Assembly (NCBI RefSeq): GCF_001613205.1
Contig: NZ_BDBX01000002.1
Span: forward strand, 1-64,000
Direction of reading: 5' to 3'
From: Nocardia sienata NBRC 100364
GTDB lineage: Bacteria; Actinomycetota; Actinomycetes; Mycobacteriales; Mycobacteriaceae
DNA: 64,000 nt
Positions 1 through 9,369 of the stretch are shown piece after piece. The stretch's first letter is position 1, and every line of letters begins with the position of its first letter. A model generated the notes under the pieces. That model had not been told where the DNA came from and made no database searches. It worked only from the letters and a program-made list of their open reading frames with translations. The position numbers and the translations under genes were made by a program.

Positions 1-2547
1 CCGGCCGCGCTGTGGCCTGCGTGCGGCTTCGTCGTTCACTTGATCTTGTCGATCGGCAGGTACGAGGGAGCGGATAGCCGCTCGGGAGCCGATCATCAAC
101 TTGTGGAGTACGGAAGCCATTTGAGCGTCGACAGTCTTGGAGGAGCTGCCGCGCCGGACCGCGATGGCCGTGTTGGTCCACCCCGCCGCGGCGAGTACGG
201 CGACCTCCTGCTCGGCCGCCGACAGTTGCTGCCACGGTGAGGGGCGGCTGCGCCGGACCGGATGTTCCACGGGCAACCTGTCCATGGACAGGTCGCCCAG
301 TGCCAGCTGCGCGACTTCGTCGAACTCCGGCCGCAACAGCGCACCTTCCCGCTCCGCCTCCGCGAAGGCGTCGTCGTTCAGTATTGCGCGGGCGGTGTCC
401 GCGGCCGATTCGGTTTCGGTGGCGAACGGGCCGAGGTGGGCGATATCCACGCCGAGCCCCGCGCGGAGAGTGGCCCCGCCGCCGAGCAGGCGTGCGATAT
501 CGCGTGCCCGGGCAGTCACGGCCGTGGAGGGCTCATCGCCGGCGGCGTCCACCAGGCGGGCCAGTGTCCATGCCTGGATGTGCACGGCCCACACCGCCCC
601 CCACCGGTCGCGCATCGCGAGCTGATCGGACAGTGTCGCGCGGCACACGGCAAGCGCCTCGTTCGCGTCACCGTGTTTACTCGACGCGATCGCCCATGCC
701 AGCCGCGCCCAGCAGGTCACCCACTGGGCGCCGGAGCGCTCGGAGTTGCGGAGGTGGGTGCGGCAGGTTTCCAGTGCTTGTTCGGCGGTGCCGAAGAATC
801 CGGCGCTCAGCGCTTCGAACAGTTCGCTCATCGCGGCACCGCCCTGGTCTCCCTCGGCGGTGAAACGTGCCCGCGCCCGGGCCAGGACGGTGATCGCCCG
901 CGGATCGCGGCGGATCAGCATCAGCTCGGCACCACGGGCGTATTCGACCGCGGCGGGGAGCCCGAAGTCCACCTCGGGTTCCGCGCGCCAGCGCGCTCGG
1001 TCCGCGGCGCCGGGCACGCAGCGGGCGACGCATTCGTCGAGCATGCGTTCGGCCTCGCGGTGGACCCCCTGGCACATGCTGATCCAGGCGATCAGTGACA
1101 TCGCCACGACCTGCAGCGTCACCGGCTCGGGGTCGAGGTCCCGGGTTGCCGCGAGTGCGCGCTCGGCCCACCGGCGTGGTTCCCGCAATGAGCCGGTCAG
1201 GAACGGGATACGTAAGGCGATGAGCCCGGCGGCGATCTCGAGTCCGACTGCCGCCTCGCCCGGTGTGGCGATACTGCTCTCCATGGCCGACTGCAGATTG
1301 TCCCCGGCCGCCCGCGCCCAATCGAGCAGCGCCTGCTCGTCCGGCCCGAACCAGCCGGCTCGGGCCGCGGCCACCTTGTCGCGGTAGTAGCGGCGGTGCC
1401 TGCGCGCCAGCCGGTCGGCCTCCGCACCGCGGTCCCGGAGGCGCTGCTGGGCGAAGAGTCGAATTGTTTCGGCCATCGAATAACGCACCGTGGTCTCGGT
1501 CAGGTGGATCGACACCAGGGACTGATCCACCAACCGCAGTAGCAGGCCTTCGATCTCGGCACGGGCCAATCCGTCCGCGCGGCCGGTGTCGTCGTCGGCG
1601 CAGACCGCTTCGATGGCTTCCAGTTCGGCGCCGACGTCCCGTCCGGCCGCGTCGGAGCTGTCGGTGCCGATGTCGTACCCGGCCGCGAACACCGACAGGC
1701 GGTCGAACAACAGCTGTTCTTTGTCCCGGCAGAGATCGTAGGACCAGGCGATGACATCGCGGATGCCCCGATGCCGGACGTCCGCGCCGACTCTGGGTCC
1801 GTTCTGCCACTGCAATCGCCGGTCGTCCGCCTCACCGCTGAGGTCACGCAGGATCATCGGCAGCGGCTGACGCGACAGCCGTGCGGCCGCCAGCCGGATA
1901 TAGAGCGGGTGATTGTGTACACGCCGGCAGATCGCGGCGGCCAGGTCGCTATCCGCATCGGAGAGGGTATGTCCGACGAGGTCGGCGCGGGCACGGAACA
2001 AGGCCAGCGCCTGCTCGTGCGAAAGCGCGGGCACCGGCACCAGCTGTTCGTCGACCCACCCGATCGCCTCGCGGCTGGTGGCCAGCACGGTGAGCCCGGG
2101 TGCCGCGTCGAGTAGACCGGCGATCACCGCACCCGCACCGTCGAGCACATGTTCGCAGTTGTCCATGACCAGGATCGTCTGCGCGTTCCGCCCGGCCGCG
2201 TCGCGGCGGCGCAGCGTGTCCAGTACCGCGTCCCAGGCCGACCTCCCGGAGAAATCGGCCTCGATCACCGAGCCCGCGACCTGTTCCTCCACCGCGGTCG
2301 CCTCCGCGCCCCGCGGCAGTACGGCCAGCCGCACCCAGTGCACCGGGACGCGCCGTGCCCGTTGGAAGCGCTGCACGGCCTCGGTCGCCAATCGGGTTTT
2401 TCCGATGCCACCCGCACCGATCAAGGTCACCAGGCGAGTGCTGCCCAGCAACGCCATCCCGATTCTTTCCAGCTCCCGATCGCGGCCCACGAAATCGCTG
2501 GCAGCCGCGGGCGGCAATCCACTGACAGACGTTCGACCTGCCGACAC
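1..2547 (-). CDS. LuxR-family regulator with NB-ATPase domain (3' end beyond window)
   Basis: Large AfsR/MalT-like transcriptional regulator. In one uninterrupted frame of 849 codons the reading starts at a GTG preceded by an in-frame TAG. Walker A GAGGIGKT lies at about residues 44-51, and the Walker B-like segment ILVMDNCEHVLDG follows about 85 residues later. A helical repeat region comes next, and a GerE/LuxR helix-turn-helix starts near residue 775 (LSAAEQEVAVLAAAGW). The frame is still open at base 1, so the C terminus lies outside. Family members bind ATP, oligomerise and activate transcription; the target here is unknown. Several long open frames overlap it on both strands but lack motifs and were judged shadows. 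Confidence 0.85.
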   Translation of the reverse strand, partial: MSAGRTSVSGLPPAAASDFVGRDRELERIGMALLGSTRLVTLIGAGGIGKTRLATEAVQRFQRARRVPVHWVRLAVLPRGAEATAVEEQVAGSVIEADFSGRSAWDAVLDTLRRRDAAGRNAQTILVMDNCEHVLDGAGAVIAGLLDAAPGLTVLATSREAIGWVDEQLVPVPALSHEQALALFRARADLVGHTLSDADSDLAAAICRRVHNHPLYIRLAAARLSRQPLPMILRDLSGEADDRRLQWQNGPRVGADVRHRGIRDVIAWSYDLCRDKEQLLFDRLSVFAAGYDIGTDSSDAAGRDVGAELEAIEAVCADDDTGRADGLARAEIEGLLLRLVDQSLVSIHLTETTVRYSMAETIRLFAQQRLRDRGAEADRLARRHRRYYRDKVAAARAGWFGPDEQALLDWARAAGDNLQSAMESSIATPGEAAVGLEIAAGLIALRIPFLTGSLREPRRWAERALAATRDLDPEPVTLQVVAMSLIAWISMCQGVHREAERMLDECVARCVPGAADRARWRAEPEVDFGLPAAVEYARGAELMLIRRDPRAITVLARARARFTAEGDQGGAAMSELFEALSAGFFGTAEQALETCRTHLRNSERSGAQWVTCWARLAWAIASSKHGDANEALAVCRATLSDQLAMRDRWGAVWAVHIQAWTLARLVDAAGDEPSTAVTARARDIARLLGGGATLRAGLGVDIAHLGPFATETESAADTARAILNDDAFAEAEREGALLRPEFDEVAQLALGDLSMDRLPVEHPVRRSRPSPWQQLSAAEQEVAVLAAAGWTNTAIAVRRGSSSKTVDAQMASVLHKLMIGSRAAIRSLVPADRQDQVNDEAARRPQRGR

Positions 2548-2750
2548 ACAGGTAGCCTAGCGGAGCAAGATCCCGGGCATGACCGAAAGAACGCCGTGGT
2601 CGACGGTCCCGCAGTACACGCCGCGAGCCGTTGTCACTTCTCGTGACCGCTGCGGAACCCGCGGCTGCGGGCGACGTGCGTCATACCTGCCACCACCAGT
2701 TGATCGACGAGATCCCCGGCGGATCGGGTGACGTATCGGTAGGGGAGTCG

Positions 2751-3041
2751 TTAATGGTGAAACAGTCGGCCACGGTTCGACCGCCGACTGTGTAGCGCTC
2801 GACGTCGAGTGCCCAACAGCGGGCCGCCCTCGTCGAATGTGCGATCATCACGAAGGACTCGATCGGTGAGGTCCGGGTCGGAGACGATGACAGCGGCTCC
2901 GGGACCGATGCGGATTTTCACGAGCTCACTGCCGTCATTCGCCAGAGTCGACAGAAATGCCGGCGGATCTCTCAGCAACGTCACAGCATGACCGACCGGC
3001 CAGAACGCGTGCGCAGCCGGGGGGACCCGGGACTCGGCCAT
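2751..3041 (-). pseudogene. cytochrome P450, N-terminal fragment
   Basis: Only the first 70 or so residues look like a P450: a proline-rich start (VPPAAHAFWPVGHAVTLLRD), then the first beta sheet (VKIRIGPGAAVIVSDPDLTD) and the B-helix approach (VLRDDRTFDEGGPLL). After this the frame ends in a basic, unrelated tail and stops. The I-helix, EXXR and heme-cysteine regions are all missing, against about 400 residues in an intact enzyme. It starts 15 bases after the resolvase-like gene and was probably transcribed with it. Most likely the remnant of a P450 removed by a deletion that joined its 5' end to the intergenic DNA before the LuxR regulator. Confidence 0.7.
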
Positions 3042-3056
3042 TGCGGGCGGCCGGCA

Positions 3057-3371
3057 TCAGGAACCGACCTCGTGCACGACCAATTCGCCATGCGCTACCA
3101 GGGCCGTCTGCAGGACGGTTCGGGATACCGTTTCGGACAGATGGCCGTGTGGGGTGATCACCGCGTTCGCGGCAGCCCGTCGGCATTCCATGAGCAGATC
3201 GGCGAACGCGGGGGGAAGCCCCGCGCTCCACGGCCGCGGCTCGTGGAACACTGTGCCCAGTTCGTAGCCGAGCGCGTTCGCAGCGGCTTGTAGCATGCCG
3301 TCCGCCGAGCCGCGTTCGCTGAGCAGATCGTCGCGCAGGTACCCGTAGGCAAGTGGCAGTACTTCGGTCAT
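3057..3371 (-). CDS. small resolvase-like protein
   Basis: About 104 residues from the ATG chosen here (MTEVLPLAYGYLRDDLL); ATG and upstream starts at 3383 and 3434 are also open. The layout resembles the N-terminal domain of serine recombinases as found in short stand-alone actinomycete proteins: an opening beta strand (LAYGYLR), a central segment like the E/D-x-P stretch, and a closing strand with VITPHGHLSETVSRT. The usual catalytic serine after YxR is absent, so recombinase activity is unlikely. It directly precedes the P450 fragment. Function is not known; assignment to the recombinase fold is a pattern-based inference. Confidence 0.5.
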   Translation of the reverse strand: MTEVLPLAYGYLRDDLLSERGSADGMLQAAANALGYELGTVFHEPRPWSAGLPPAFADLLMECRRAAANAVITPHGHLSETVSRTVLQTALVAHGELVVHEVGS

Positions 3372-3857
3372 CGCAGACACCATTTCTGTTCGTGCCGGCC
3401 GGCTCGGAAATGCTTCTGCCTCGGCCGACGGCAACCCTTTCCACCGATCTCCCTACAGCGCGGAGGCCGGCCTTCGATCTCCCGAGTCCCGGCCGGGGCG
3501 GCCGGCCGTTCTCGCCGGTTCACCACGCGTTCCGTGGTGCGGTTCGCGACCGCGCTCGGCGAGAACCCCTCGATCCCGCTGCGGCGTAGCCGCCGATCAC
3601 CGACGAGTCGAGGATCGCCGGATAGGTAGAAAGGACACATCGGCAGTTCGTTGGCGGCCACGGGTACCACGAGGACCATGACGGGCATCGCGCCGGTGGT
3701 CGACGCCGGGTGCTCCGCGGAGGCGGGCTCGGGCAAGCACTACATCGTTACGGCAGGTGGAGCCCCGTATACGGTGGAGCATGTTGCGCACAGCCGTCCC
3801 GGCTCCGGAAGTTACCTGGACGGCCGTGCGGCGAACCCGCTGGAAGGAAGTGGCCAT

Positions 3858-4493
3858 ATGCGCACGGGTATCGATCCCGACGTGGTGGGATACGGCGACT
3901 TCTACAAGGTGTTGACCAGTGTTGTCGTTCCCCGGCCGATCGCATGGGTGTCGACCCGGTCCGGCACGGGAGTCGACAACCTCGCCCCGCACTCCTTCTT
4001 CACGGTCTCGTGTGTCGCGCCGCCGATGGTGCAGTTCACATCGGTGGGCAGGAAGGATTCGTTGCGCAATGTGCTCGAGACGGGCGAGTTCGTCGTCTGC
4101 CTTGCCACCGAGTCGATGTTCGAGCAGGTGAATGCCACCGGCACGGATTTCCCCGCCGAACTGTCGGAGTTCACCGAGGTCGGGCTGACACCGGAGCCAA
4201 GCGTAACCGTGGCGCCACCGCGGGTCGCGGAGTCGCCGGTCGCACTGGAGTGCCGACTCGAACACAGCTTGGAGCTCGGTGACTCGACCGTGGTGATCGG
4301 CCGGGTTCTGCATGCCGCGGTCGATGCCGAGGTAGTGCGTACGGATGCCCGTGGCAACAGCCTTCCCGCGATCGATCGGCTGCGTCCACTGGCGCGTCTG
4401 GGTCGCAACGAGTGGTCGACGATCGGTGAGGTATTGGATATCGTCCGCATCCCCTACGCGCAGTGGCCGGGCCGTCCCGATCAGGAAAACTGA
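3858..4493 (+). CDS. flavin reductase-like (FMN-binding split barrel) protein
   Basis: 211 residues, starting at the ATG preceded by GGAAGGAAG at 3842-3850; a much longer open frame exists upstream but has no family similarity. The sequence follows the flavin_reduct/DIM6-NTAB family: FYKVLTSVVVPRPIAWVST near the N terminus, then the FMN-site segment NLAPHSFFTVSC with APPMVQFT, and LRNVLETGEFVVCLA in the middle. Such proteins bind FMN or FAD and either reduce free flavin with NAD(P)H for a partner monooxygenase or act as split-barrel oxidoreductases. No obvious partner is adjacent. It is transcribed towards the ABC-F gene. Confidence 0.85.
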   Translation: MRTGIDPDVVGYGDFYKVLTSVVVPRPIAWVSTRSGTGVDNLAPHSFFTVSCVAPPMVQFTSVGRKDSLRNVLETGEFVVCLATESMFEQVNATGTDFPAELSEFTEVGLTPEPSVTVAPPRVAESPVALECRLEHSLELGDSTVVIGRVLHAAVDAEVVRTDARGNSLPAIDRLRPLARLGRNEWSTIGEVLDIVRIPYAQWPGRPDQEN

Positions 4494-4822
4494 GGCTTCG
4501 GCGCGCGGCGGCTCGGTACCGCCCGCGCTGCGCGGCCTGGATCTCCTCGCGGTCGGACAGGTGAGACCGCACGCCCGTATGCGGTGGTGACGGTGGTGCC
4601 CGTCCGCCCCTGAACAGCGTGAAGAACGATGCTTGCGCACGATCTCTCGAGGCCGCTTCCTCCTGTGGCGGGCCGTGGGCGCAGCTACAATATCTCGCCG
4701 GACACCGAGTCGATCACCTATGACAAGGCTTCAAAACCAGAGCCGACCAAAACTCCCGGGCACGGCCCGGAGTCCATCGACCCGGACGGAGCCGGCCGGG
4801 GACTTCCGCCGGGCCGCCGCTG
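4494..4822. other. intergenic region between convergent genes
   Basis: The 329 bases lie between the 3' ends of the flavin reductase-like gene and the ABC-F gene. Open frames here are short, have no ribosome binding site and show no recognisable family. I found no convincing gene or strong terminator hairpin. Confidence 0.4.
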
Positions 4823-6475
4823 TCATGCCGGCTGCGCGAGTGCCGTGCCCGTGTGCGAGCACACTCCGTCGCGGATCTCGAGCCGAGTGCCGCGGAAGCG
4901 CTCGCGGATGCGCCGGTCGTGGGTGACCATCACCACCGCGCCGCGATATCCGGTCAATGCCTCCTCCAGGTCTTCCACCAGCGCCGGTGACAGGTGGTTG
5001 GTCGGTTCGTCGAGCAGCAGCAGGTCGACCGGATCGCTGACCAGACGCGCCAGTTCGATCCGCCGTCGCTGCCCATAGGACAGGTGGCCGACCCGCAAAT
5101 CCAGGTCGCCGGGGCGGAACAGCCCCAACCGCAGCAGTTCGTCGGCGTACTCCTCCGGATACCACGGGCGGCCGTGGGCGAAGGCCTGCAGCACCGTCAT
5201 CTCCGCCGGCCACGGAACCCCCTCCTGCCGTAGATGGCCCACGCGGCCGTGTATCCGCACCGAACCGCTGTGAGGCTCCAGTTCTCCGGCCAGCACACGC
5301 AGCAGGGTGGTCTTACCGGCGCCGTTGGGGCCGGTGACCAATACTCGCCGGCCCGCGGCCAGCGATATCTCGCCGACCTCGAGCCGTCCGGTCACCCGCA
5401 CACCCATCAGCTCGGCCACCGGCATTTCCGGAGTCGGCGTGTACTCGGCCAAGTCCGGCGTGAAACTCAACGGATCCGGCGGTGCGGCGACCGGGTTGCC
5501 GGTGAGCCGCTCGAGGCGTTCCTTGGCGTTGCGGATTCGCGCCCGGGCACCGTGGTCGCGGCCGCGCGCCCGAAACGGTCCGGCCGCGAATACCGCCAGC
5601 GGCAGCTTCCGCGGGATCGACTCCAGCCGTGCACTATTCGACTCCGCCATGCGACGACTGCGGGCAAGATCCTCCTTCCATCGCTGATGTTCCTCCACCA
5701 TTCGCCGTCGCTGCGCCGCCTTGGCGCGCAGGTAGCCGTCGTACCCGTCACCGAAACGGGCCACCTGCCCATCGGCCACCTCGAGCACCACATTCGTGAT
5801 CTGCTCCAAGAACACCCGGTCGTGCGTTACGGCGACGATGGTGCCGCGGTGGCCGCGGAGATACCGTTCGAGCCAGTCCACCGCGGCATCGTCGAGATCG
5901 TTGGTGGGTTCGTCGAGCAGCAGTACCTCGGGGGCGGCCGCCAGCGTGGCCGCCAGCGCGAGCCGGGACCGCTGCCCGCCGGACAGTGTGCCCAGCAGGC
6001 GGTCCCGGGCGAGGCCCGGGAGTCCGAGTCCGGCCAGCGCGGTGTCGACGCGCTGATCGGCCTGGTACCCGCCGCGCGCCTCGAACTGGGCCAGCAACTC
6101 CGCGTAGCAGATCAGCGCCGGTTCGAGTGGTTCTTCGCCGCCCAGTTCGGTTTCCGCACTGCGCAGGCGGCTCTCCAGTTCGCGGATATCGGCCAGTGCC
6201 AGATCGATCGCGTCGGCGACGGTCGCGGTGCCCGGCAGCTCCAGTGATTGCGGTAGGTAGCCGATCCCGCCGGGCGCCGACACGCAGATCTCACCGTTGT
6301 CCGGCAGTTCCTGGCCGGAGAGCAGCCTCAGCAGTGTCGATTTGCCGGACCCGTTGTCGCCGACGACCCCGACGGTTTCGCCGGGCCGGATCGAAAGTGA
6401 GACGCGGTCCAACACGGTGCGGTCGCCGTAGCGTTTGCCGATGTCGGAGAGGGTGAGTCGAGCAGCGGTAAGCAT
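4823..6475 (-). CDS. ABC-F family ATPase, probable ribosome-protection (antibiotic resistance) protein
   Basis: 550 residues with two ABC ATPase domains and no membrane segments. The first Walker A is GDNGSGKST (residues 39-47), with signature LSGGQRSRLALA and Walker B VLLLDEPTNDLDD. The second has GPNGAGKTT, LSYGQRRRIELARL and LLLLDEPTNHLSP. Between them is a long basic linker (AQRRRMVEEHQRWKEDLARS), the part that reaches the peptidyl-transferase centre in ABC-F proteins. The architecture is that of the actinomycete TlrC/OleB/VarM-type resistance ABC-F proteins. The start is fixed by AGGAGG seven bases upstream. A strong promoter and an eight-residue leader ORF lie about 145 bases upstream, suggesting drug-inducible attenuation. 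Confidence 0.88.
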   Translation of the reverse strand: MLTAARLTLSDIGKRYGDRTVLDRVSLSIRPGETVGVVGDNGSGKSTLLRLLSGQELPDNGEICVSAPGGIGYLPQSLELPGTATVADAIDLALADIRELESRLRSAETELGGEEPLEPALICYAELLAQFEARGGYQADQRVDTALAGLGLPGLARDRLLGTLSGGQRSRLALAATLAAAPEVLLLDEPTNDLDDAAVDWLERYLRGHRGTIVAVTHDRVFLEQITNVVLEVADGQVARFGDGYDGYLRAKAAQRRRMVEEHQRWKEDLARSRRMAESNSARLESIPRKLPLAVFAAGPFRARGRDHGARARIRNAKERLERLTGNPVAAPPDPLSFTPDLAEYTPTPEMPVAELMGVRVTGRLEVGEISLAAGRRVLVTGPNGAGKTTLLRVLAGELEPHSGSVRIHGRVGHLRQEGVPWPAEMTVLQAFAHGRPWYPEEYADELLRLGLFRPGDLDLRVGHLSYGQRRRIELARLVSDPVDLLLLDEPTNHLSPALVEDLEEALTGYRGAVVMVTHDRRIRERFRGTRLEIRDGVCSHTGTALAQPA

Positions 6476-6479
6476 GAAT

Positions 6480-6600
6480 ATCCTCCTGTTTCCGGCACGC
6501 GGCCGTGATCACGGGAACCCACACGCCGGACGAGCCGGTCGCGACCGGAGGACGTCGTGGGTGGAGAACGCGGAGGCATGCTCGCCCGAGGAGCAGCGCT
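6480..6600 (-). promoter_or_regulatory. candidate attenuator region between leader ORF and ABC-F gene
   Basis: In the mRNA sense this interval holds the perfect palindrome CCGGTCGCGACCGG, which can form a hairpin. Outside it a longer pairing is possible between CACCCACGACG and CGTCCGGCGTGTGGGT. A further palindrome, CGTGATCACG, lies nearer the ABC-F ribosome binding site. Alternative pairing that depends on ribosome position in the leader is plausible but was not folded computationally. Confidence 0.4.
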
Positions 6601-6618
6601 CGACGCGTCGGGGTGTGA

Positions 6619-6645
6619 TTACAGGAAGAACAACAAAGTACCCAT
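6619..6645 (-). CDS. 8-residue leader peptide upstream of ABC-F gene
   Basis: A nine-codon ORF reading MGTLLFFL-stop. It begins only some 10 bases after the -10 box of a near-consensus promoter, so its mRNA leader would be very short or absent. It lies 143 bases before the ABC-F start, and the gap contains inverted repeats. Short hydrophobic leader ORFs of this kind control many ABC-F and Erm genes: a drug-stalled ribosome changes the downstream RNA fold. Translation and attenuation here are inferred. Confidence 0.55.
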   Translation of the reverse strand: MGTLLFFL

Positions 6646-6655
6646 GAGGCGCTTG

Positions 6656-6684
6656 ACAATATCGGCGCTGAAGTGAACTGTCAA
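6656..6684 (-). promoter_or_regulatory. promoter of ABC-F leader (TTGACA-17-TATTGT)
   Basis: On the minus strand the -35 box TTGACA (6679-6684) is perfect. After a 17-base spacer comes TATTGT (6656-6661). The start point would fall around 6649-6650, about five bases before the leader ATG at 6645. It is the best sigma-70-like promoter I noticed in the window. No A/T-rich WhiB7-type element is seen just upstream of the -35 box. Confidence 0.75.
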
Positions 6685-6909
6685 CCCCTGTATCGGCGCA
6701 CTTTGCGCTGAAGCCCGCCGGTCCGACGAGCCCGAACCCCGCCGGCTGTTCAGTCGGCGTCTCGCATGGCTACCTCCTCCGCGCTCGCCATACCCCCGGC
6801 CATAGCCGCGAAATGCCCTCTGGCGGGCCCACCGAGAGACGGCGACGACGCGAGTAGAGACCCGCGCTGTAGGCACGCCGGGCACCCGGCAGAGCGACGG
6901 ACGAACCCA

Positions 6910-7944
6910 TTACGGTCTGCGGGTCTCGCGGGCAGCGGTGGTTTCGTCACGAACCCAGGCGTCGGATTGGGTGAGCCAGAAGAGATAGGCAAGTGCGGGT
7001 AGCACCGTGACCGCCGCGATAGCGACGACTGCGAGTAGGGCGAGGAGTGTGGCGCGCGCGCCCGCGGCGTCGGCGATCAGCATCTCGTCGACCAGCATCC
7101 ACGGCGTCTGGGCCACGGCCCACCCGATGACGATCGCCGCCACCGCGGCCAGCGCGGAGACTCTTGCCCATCCGAACCTGCGGCGGAACACCAGAACCAG
7201 AGTGAGCGCACCGGCTGCCGCGGACAGCGCGATCAAGGGCAGCGCCCGCCCGAGCAGTTCGCCACCGAGCGTCGGCGCGTCGCGCCGGATCGGCGCTATC
7301 GCCGCGATCGCGATCACACCGGTCACGCCACCGACCACCAGGGTGCGAGGCCGCAGATATTCCGCCAGCCGGCGGTCGCCGGACCGGGCGGCGTCGGCGG
7401 TGAGGAACACTCCGGCCAGAAACGCCGAGGTGCCCACCGCCAGGGTGCCGCCGAGCAGTGAGGTCGGATTCACCCAGGAGTTCACCCGGTCGCCGTATCC
7501 TTGCGCCGGAACGCGGCCCGAGGCGATCGCGCCGACGACGGTGCCGAAGAAGAACGGGGCGATCAGGGACGCTCCGGCGAACAAGGCGCCGAACAGGCGA
7601 GCCTGGGTCATCGTCGCGGAGTACTTACGGAACGCGAAGTTCGCCCCGCGAAGGACGATTCCCAGGAGGGCGAGGCTCATCGGAATGAACAGAGTCGTCA
7701 TGATGGCGGCGAAGGCCGTGGGATAGGCGGTCCACAGGAAGACCAGTATGTAGATCAGCCACACGTGGTTGGCCTCCCAGACCGGCCCGATGCTGTGGTC
7801 GATCAGCACCCGCAGGCGGCCGCCGCGGCGCGGTCCGCCGGCGGTCAGGTCCCAGAACCCGGAGCCGAAGTCCGCCCCGGCGAACAGCGCGTACAACACC
7901 ACCCCGGTGAACATCGCGGTCGCGACCACATCCGACAGGTCCAT
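6910..7944 (-). CDS. cydB: cytochrome bd-type quinol oxidase subunit II
   Basis: 344 residues, strongly hydrophobic with eight or nine membrane segments. The N terminus has the conserved CydB pattern TGVVLYALFAGADFGSGFWDL, and DHSIGPVWEANHVWLIYILV follows, both hallmarks of the subunit. CydB partners CydA in the membrane-bound bd oxidase, which oxidises quinol and reduces oxygen to water without pumping protons and supports growth at low oxygen. The start lies three bases after the cydA stop, so the two form one operon. No cydCD genes are present here; they may lie elsewhere. Confidence 0.93.
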   Translation of the reverse strand: MDLSDVVATAMFTGVVLYALFAGADFGSGFWDLTAGGPRRGGRLRVLIDHSIGPVWEANHVWLIYILVFLWTAYPTAFAAIMTTLFIPMSLALLGIVLRGANFAFRKYSATMTQARLFGALFAGASLIAPFFFGTVVGAIASGRVPAQGYGDRVNSWVNPTSLLGGTLAVGTSAFLAGVFLTADAARSGDRRLAEYLRPRTLVVGGVTGVIAIAAIAPIRRDAPTLGGELLGRALPLIALSAAAGALTLVLVFRRRFGWARVSALAAVAAIVIGWAVAQTPWMLVDEMLIADAAGARATLLALLAVVAIAAVTVLPALAYLFWLTQSDAWVRDETTAARETRRP

Positions 7945-7947
7945 CGG

Positions 7948-9369
7948 TCACCGCCCTCCAGCATCTTGTGCCCGTTGCGCCTGGTCGACGGGTGAGGCTC
8001 CGGGACCGTAGGGAGCCGCGATCGTCTCGCTGCCGGCGCGCCAGCGCCGGGTCATCGAACGCAACACGACTACCGCCCCCGCCGTCATACCGAGGTAGAC
8101 CAGCAGCACACCGGTGTAGCTCCACCACAGTCCGGTACTCGTGCTGGCGGCATCGTCGGTGCGCAGCACCTGCCACACGGTCCACGGTTGCCGGCCGACT
8201 TCGGTGGCGATCCAGCCGCATTCGAGCGCGAGTACCGCCAGCGGTCCCGCGACGACGGCTGCCCGCAGAAACCACCGGTGACCCAGCAGATCACGCCGTC
8301 GCCACCGCATCAGCCAGAACACAGTCACCCCGAGCGCCAGCAGGGTGCCGATGCCGACCATGGTCTGGAACGCCAGGTGGGTGATATTGACCGGCGGCCG
8401 ATCTCCCACCGGGACCGAGTCGAGACCGGGAACGGGCGCGGTCAACGAGTTGCGGGCGATGATCGAACCCAAGCGCGGGATATCGAGCGCCCAGCGGACC
8501 TCGCCGTCCACCAGCACTCCGCCCATACGCAGCGGCGCCGGACCCTCGGTGGTGGTGGCCAATTCGAACGCGGCCAACTTCGCCGGCTGCGTATCGTGCA
8601 CCCGCATCCCGAGAATGTGCCCGACGACAGGCTGTAGCAGCGCGGCGACGGTCGCGAAGACGAAGGGCACTGTGAAGCCCAGCCGGTGGTGGGTATCGTG
8701 GCGGCCGCGCAGCAGGCCGGCGGCATAGACGCCCGACACCACGAAACCGACCACCATGAACGCCCCGACCCACATGTGGGCGAATTGCAAGAAGGCCCCG
8801 CCGTTGAACATCGCCCGCCACGGGTCGACGTCGGTGACCTCGCCGTCGACGATCCGGAAACCGGTCGGGTTGTTCATCCACGCATTGACGCTGACGACAC
8901 AGAATGTGCCCACCACGCCCGCCACCCCCATCGGGACGAGCATCGCGAGATGGCGTCGCGGCGGCATACGTCCCCAGCCGTACAGATAGATCCCGAGGAA
9001 GATCGCCTCGATGAAGAACGACAGTCCTTCGAAGGCGAACGGCAGACCCAGTACGTCGCCGTAGCGCCCCATCAACCCCGGCCACAGCAGTCCCATTTCG
9101 AAGCTGAGCACCGTCCCGGAGACAGCGCCGATGGCGAACAGGATCGCTGAGACAGTCGCCCATCGCCGGGCCAGCCCCAGCGCGACGGTGTCCTCGCGGG
9201 TCAGGCCGCGTCGATGGACGACATAGATCATGGCGGGGAATGCGACACCGAAACAGGCCAGCACGATATGCCAGCCCAGCGAGAACGCCATCTGCTGACG
9301 AGCGGGCAACAACCCCGGTGGGCTCTCGCCACTCGCCCCGAGGAGCGCGACCACTGTGCTCGACACCAT
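7948..9369 (-). CDS. cydA: cytochrome bd-type quinol oxidase subunit I
   Basis: 473 residues from the ATG preceded by GAAGGGG; a GTG 18 bases upstream is also open. The N terminus ARQQMAFSLGWHIVLACFGVAFP carries the histidine expected to bind heme b595. The segment FAFEGLSFFIEAIFLGIYLYGW holds the conserved glutamates, and GRQPWTVWQVLRT is the diagnostic GRQPW motif near the C-terminal helices. The periplasmic Q loop is short, as in actinobacterial and CioA-like forms. It forms the quinol-oxidising, heme-bearing half of the bd oxidase with CydB. Confidence 0.94.
   Translation of the reverse strand: MVSSTVVALLGASGESPPGLLPARQQMAFSLGWHIVLACFGVAFPAMIYVVHRRGLTREDTVALGLARRWATVSAILFAIGAVSGTVLSFEMGLLWPGLMGRYGDVLGLPFAFEGLSFFIEAIFLGIYLYGWGRMPPRRHLAMLVPMGVAGVVGTFCVVSVNAWMNNPTGFRIVDGEVTDVDPWRAMFNGGAFLQFAHMWVGAFMVVGFVVSGVYAAGLLRGRHDTHHRLGFTVPFVFATVAALLQPVVGHILGMRVHDTQPAKLAAFELATTTEGPAPLRMGGVLVDGEVRWALDIPRLGSIIARNSLTAPVPGLDSVPVGDRPPVNITHLAFQTMVGIGTLLALGVTVFWLMRWRRRDLLGHRWFLRAAVVAGPLAVLALECGWIATEVGRQPWTVWQVLRTDDAASTSTGLWWSYTGVLLVYLGMTAGAVVVLRSMTRRWRAGSETIAAPYGPGASPVDQAQRAQDAGGR

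Noticed and set aside
677-1810. 377-residue minus-strand open frame
   Set aside because: Arg/Gly-rich low-complexity product in a different phase from the LuxR-type regulator that covers the whole interval; a shadow frame.
3597-4640. 347-residue minus-strand open frame opposite the flavin reductase gene
   Set aside because: No motif, and the plus strand carries a clear FMN split-barrel protein with a ribosome binding site.
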